A DNA stretch of 16,302 bases. Origin: Halieaceae bacterium (lineage in GTDB: Bacteria; Pseudomonadota; Gammaproteobacteria; Pseudomonadales; Halieaceae). The position numbers and the translations under genes are program-made. Under the pieces are notes generated by a model. The model saw only the letters and a list, made by a program, of their open reading frames with translations, ran no database searches and had not been told where the DNA came from. Shown here in pieces: positions 15,653 through 16,302 of this stretch; position 1 is the stretch's first letter, and each line of letters begins with the position of its first letter. The DNA lies in contig QOPK01000031.1 of the NCBI GenBank assembly GCA_003331685.1, forward strand, positions 1 through 16,302, read 5' to 3'.

Positions 15653-16302
15653 CGTTAACAGACTCTTGGAACAACTCCGCAATGACACGTTCTACCCGAA
15701 TATCTGCGCTGGACTCATCCAGCGGATCACGCCGCAAGCGATGACGTAATACGGAAGGTGCCATGGCGCGCAGGTGTTTCAGGTTCGCCGCCGACTTGCC
15801 CTCCAGTGCCGCCAGAGCTCGAGCGCTGCGTACCAGAGTGAGTTCACCTCGAAGGCCGTCTGTGCCCAGTGCCAGGCAGAGTCTCGCTGCGGTTTCCAGC
15901 AGTTCGGCGGGGGTGTCGACATCGTCGAGGTGGTCACGAGCGACCTGAATCTTCCGTCGCAGCGTACTCTCTTTTCGCGCCCATTTTTTGCGGAAGGCAG
16001 TACGGTCATGATCGAAGGCTTCTCGCAGGCGAATAATCTCTACCCGAGTGGGTACATCGCCAGGCGTTCGCACGTCGACCGAGAGGCCGAATCGATCCTG
16101 AAGCTGTGGGCGGAGCTCTCCTTCTTCGGGGTTGCCGCTACCGACCAACACAAACTGCGCGGGGTGCCGCACACTCAGCCCCTCCCGCTCAACGACGTTC
16201 TCACCGGAAGCTGCGACATCGAGCAGCGCGTCTACAATGTGGTCCTCCAGCAGATTCACCTCGTCGACATATAGGAAGCCACGATTCGCTTGTGCCAAGA
16301 GA
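15639..16302 (-). CDS. bchI: Magnesium chelatase ATPase subunit I (3' part)
   Basis: The last 220 complete codons of bchI; the start and the Walker A region lie beyond the window. BchI is the AAA+ ATPase of Mg-chelatase, forming rings with BchD. The visible part starts at the Walker B motif FLYVDEVN. It continues with sensor 1 ([14 protein letters not shown]), the arginine-finger region ([11 protein letters not shown]) and the C-terminal helical lid. A full BchI has about 335-350 residues, so some 120 are missing from view. The codon at 16296-16298 is an internal TTG, not a start. Its end overlaps bchD by 14 nt. Confidence 0.96.
   Translation of the reverse strand, partial: LLAQANRGFLYVDEVNLLEDHIVDALLDVAASGENVVEREGLSVRHPAQFVLVGSGNPEEGELRPQLQDRFGLSVDVRTPGDVPTRVEIIRLREAFDHDRTAFRKKWARKESTLRRKIQVARDHLDDVDTPAELLETAARLCLALGTDGLRGELTLVRSARALAALEGKSAANLKHLRAMAPSVLRHRLRRDPLDESSADIRVERVIAELFQESVNDGGN

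Noticed and set aside
15653..15688. Earlier bchD start at 15688
   Set aside because: The extra 12 residues lie deeper in bchI and have no ribosome site; the ATG at 15652 gives a normal N-terminus and a short overlap.
1079..16302. Numerous long open frames on the plus strand opposite bch, puf and crt genes
   Set aside because: They mirror the coding frames of high-GC genes on the minus strand, lack ribosome sites and have no recognisable domains; only crtC is real on the plus strand.
1..16302. Mobile elements, CRISPR arrays, tRNA or rRNA genes
   Set aside because: None seen: no transposase, no regularly spaced repeats, no cloverleaf; the genes are tightly packed photosynthesis genes throughout.

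Overview
The window is a stretch of photosynthesis gene cluster (PGC) from a bacterium making bacteriochlorophyll a and a type II (quinone) reaction centre. It holds the genes bchI(partial)-bchD-bchO, crtI-crtB, crtC, crtE-crtF, bchC-bchX-bchY-bchZ, pufQ and pufL-pufM-pufC(partial). All lie on the minus strand except crtC. The likely host is an aerobic anoxygenic phototrophic proteobacterium. Gene set, moderate-to-high GC and the presence of pufC fit a marine gammaproteobacterium of the OM60/NOR5 (Halieaceae) type. That placement is an inference from gene content, not from a database search.

Layout from the right edge (upstream for most genes): (1) bchI-bchD-bchO, Mg-chelatase subunits and an alpha/beta hydrolase, with overlapping ends. 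(2) A 93-bp gap with a promoter and a PpsR/CrtJ-type palindrome, then crtI-crtB (phytoene desaturase and synthase). (3) crtC on the plus strand, ending 5 bp from crtB and divergent from crtE. The 56-bp crtC/crtE gap carries two PpsR-type palindromes 8 bp apart. (4) crtE-crtF (GGPP synthase and carotenoid O-methyltransferase). (5) A 128-bp AT-rich gap with a second 8-bp-spaced pair of PpsR-type palindromes lying on a -35/-10 promoter. (6) The superoperon bchC-bchX-bchY-bchZ-pufQ-pufL-pufM-pufC, almost all with overlapping starts and stops. Two hairpins sit in the only gap inside it, between pufQ and pufL.

Together the genes make Mg-protoporphyrin (BchI, BchD), carry out the last bacteriochlorophyllide ring steps (BchXYZ, BchC), build acyclic carotenoids (CrtE, B, I, C, F) and supply the reaction-centre core (PufL, PufM) with its bound periplasmic tetraheme cytochrome (PufC). 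The order matches the classical Rhodobacter PGC closely, but crtA, crtD and tspO are missing from their usual places. The LH1 antenna genes pufB and pufA are missing from between pufQ and pufL.

I found no new defence or mobile system; the content is coherent phototrophy. The most interesting points are the absent pufBA and crtD, the repeated 8-bp-spaced PpsR sites (one over the crtC start codon), reaction-centre substitutions at L104, L213 and M44, an inner-membrane-retention signal on the PufC lipoprotein, and the hairpins before pufL and in the bchC leader.
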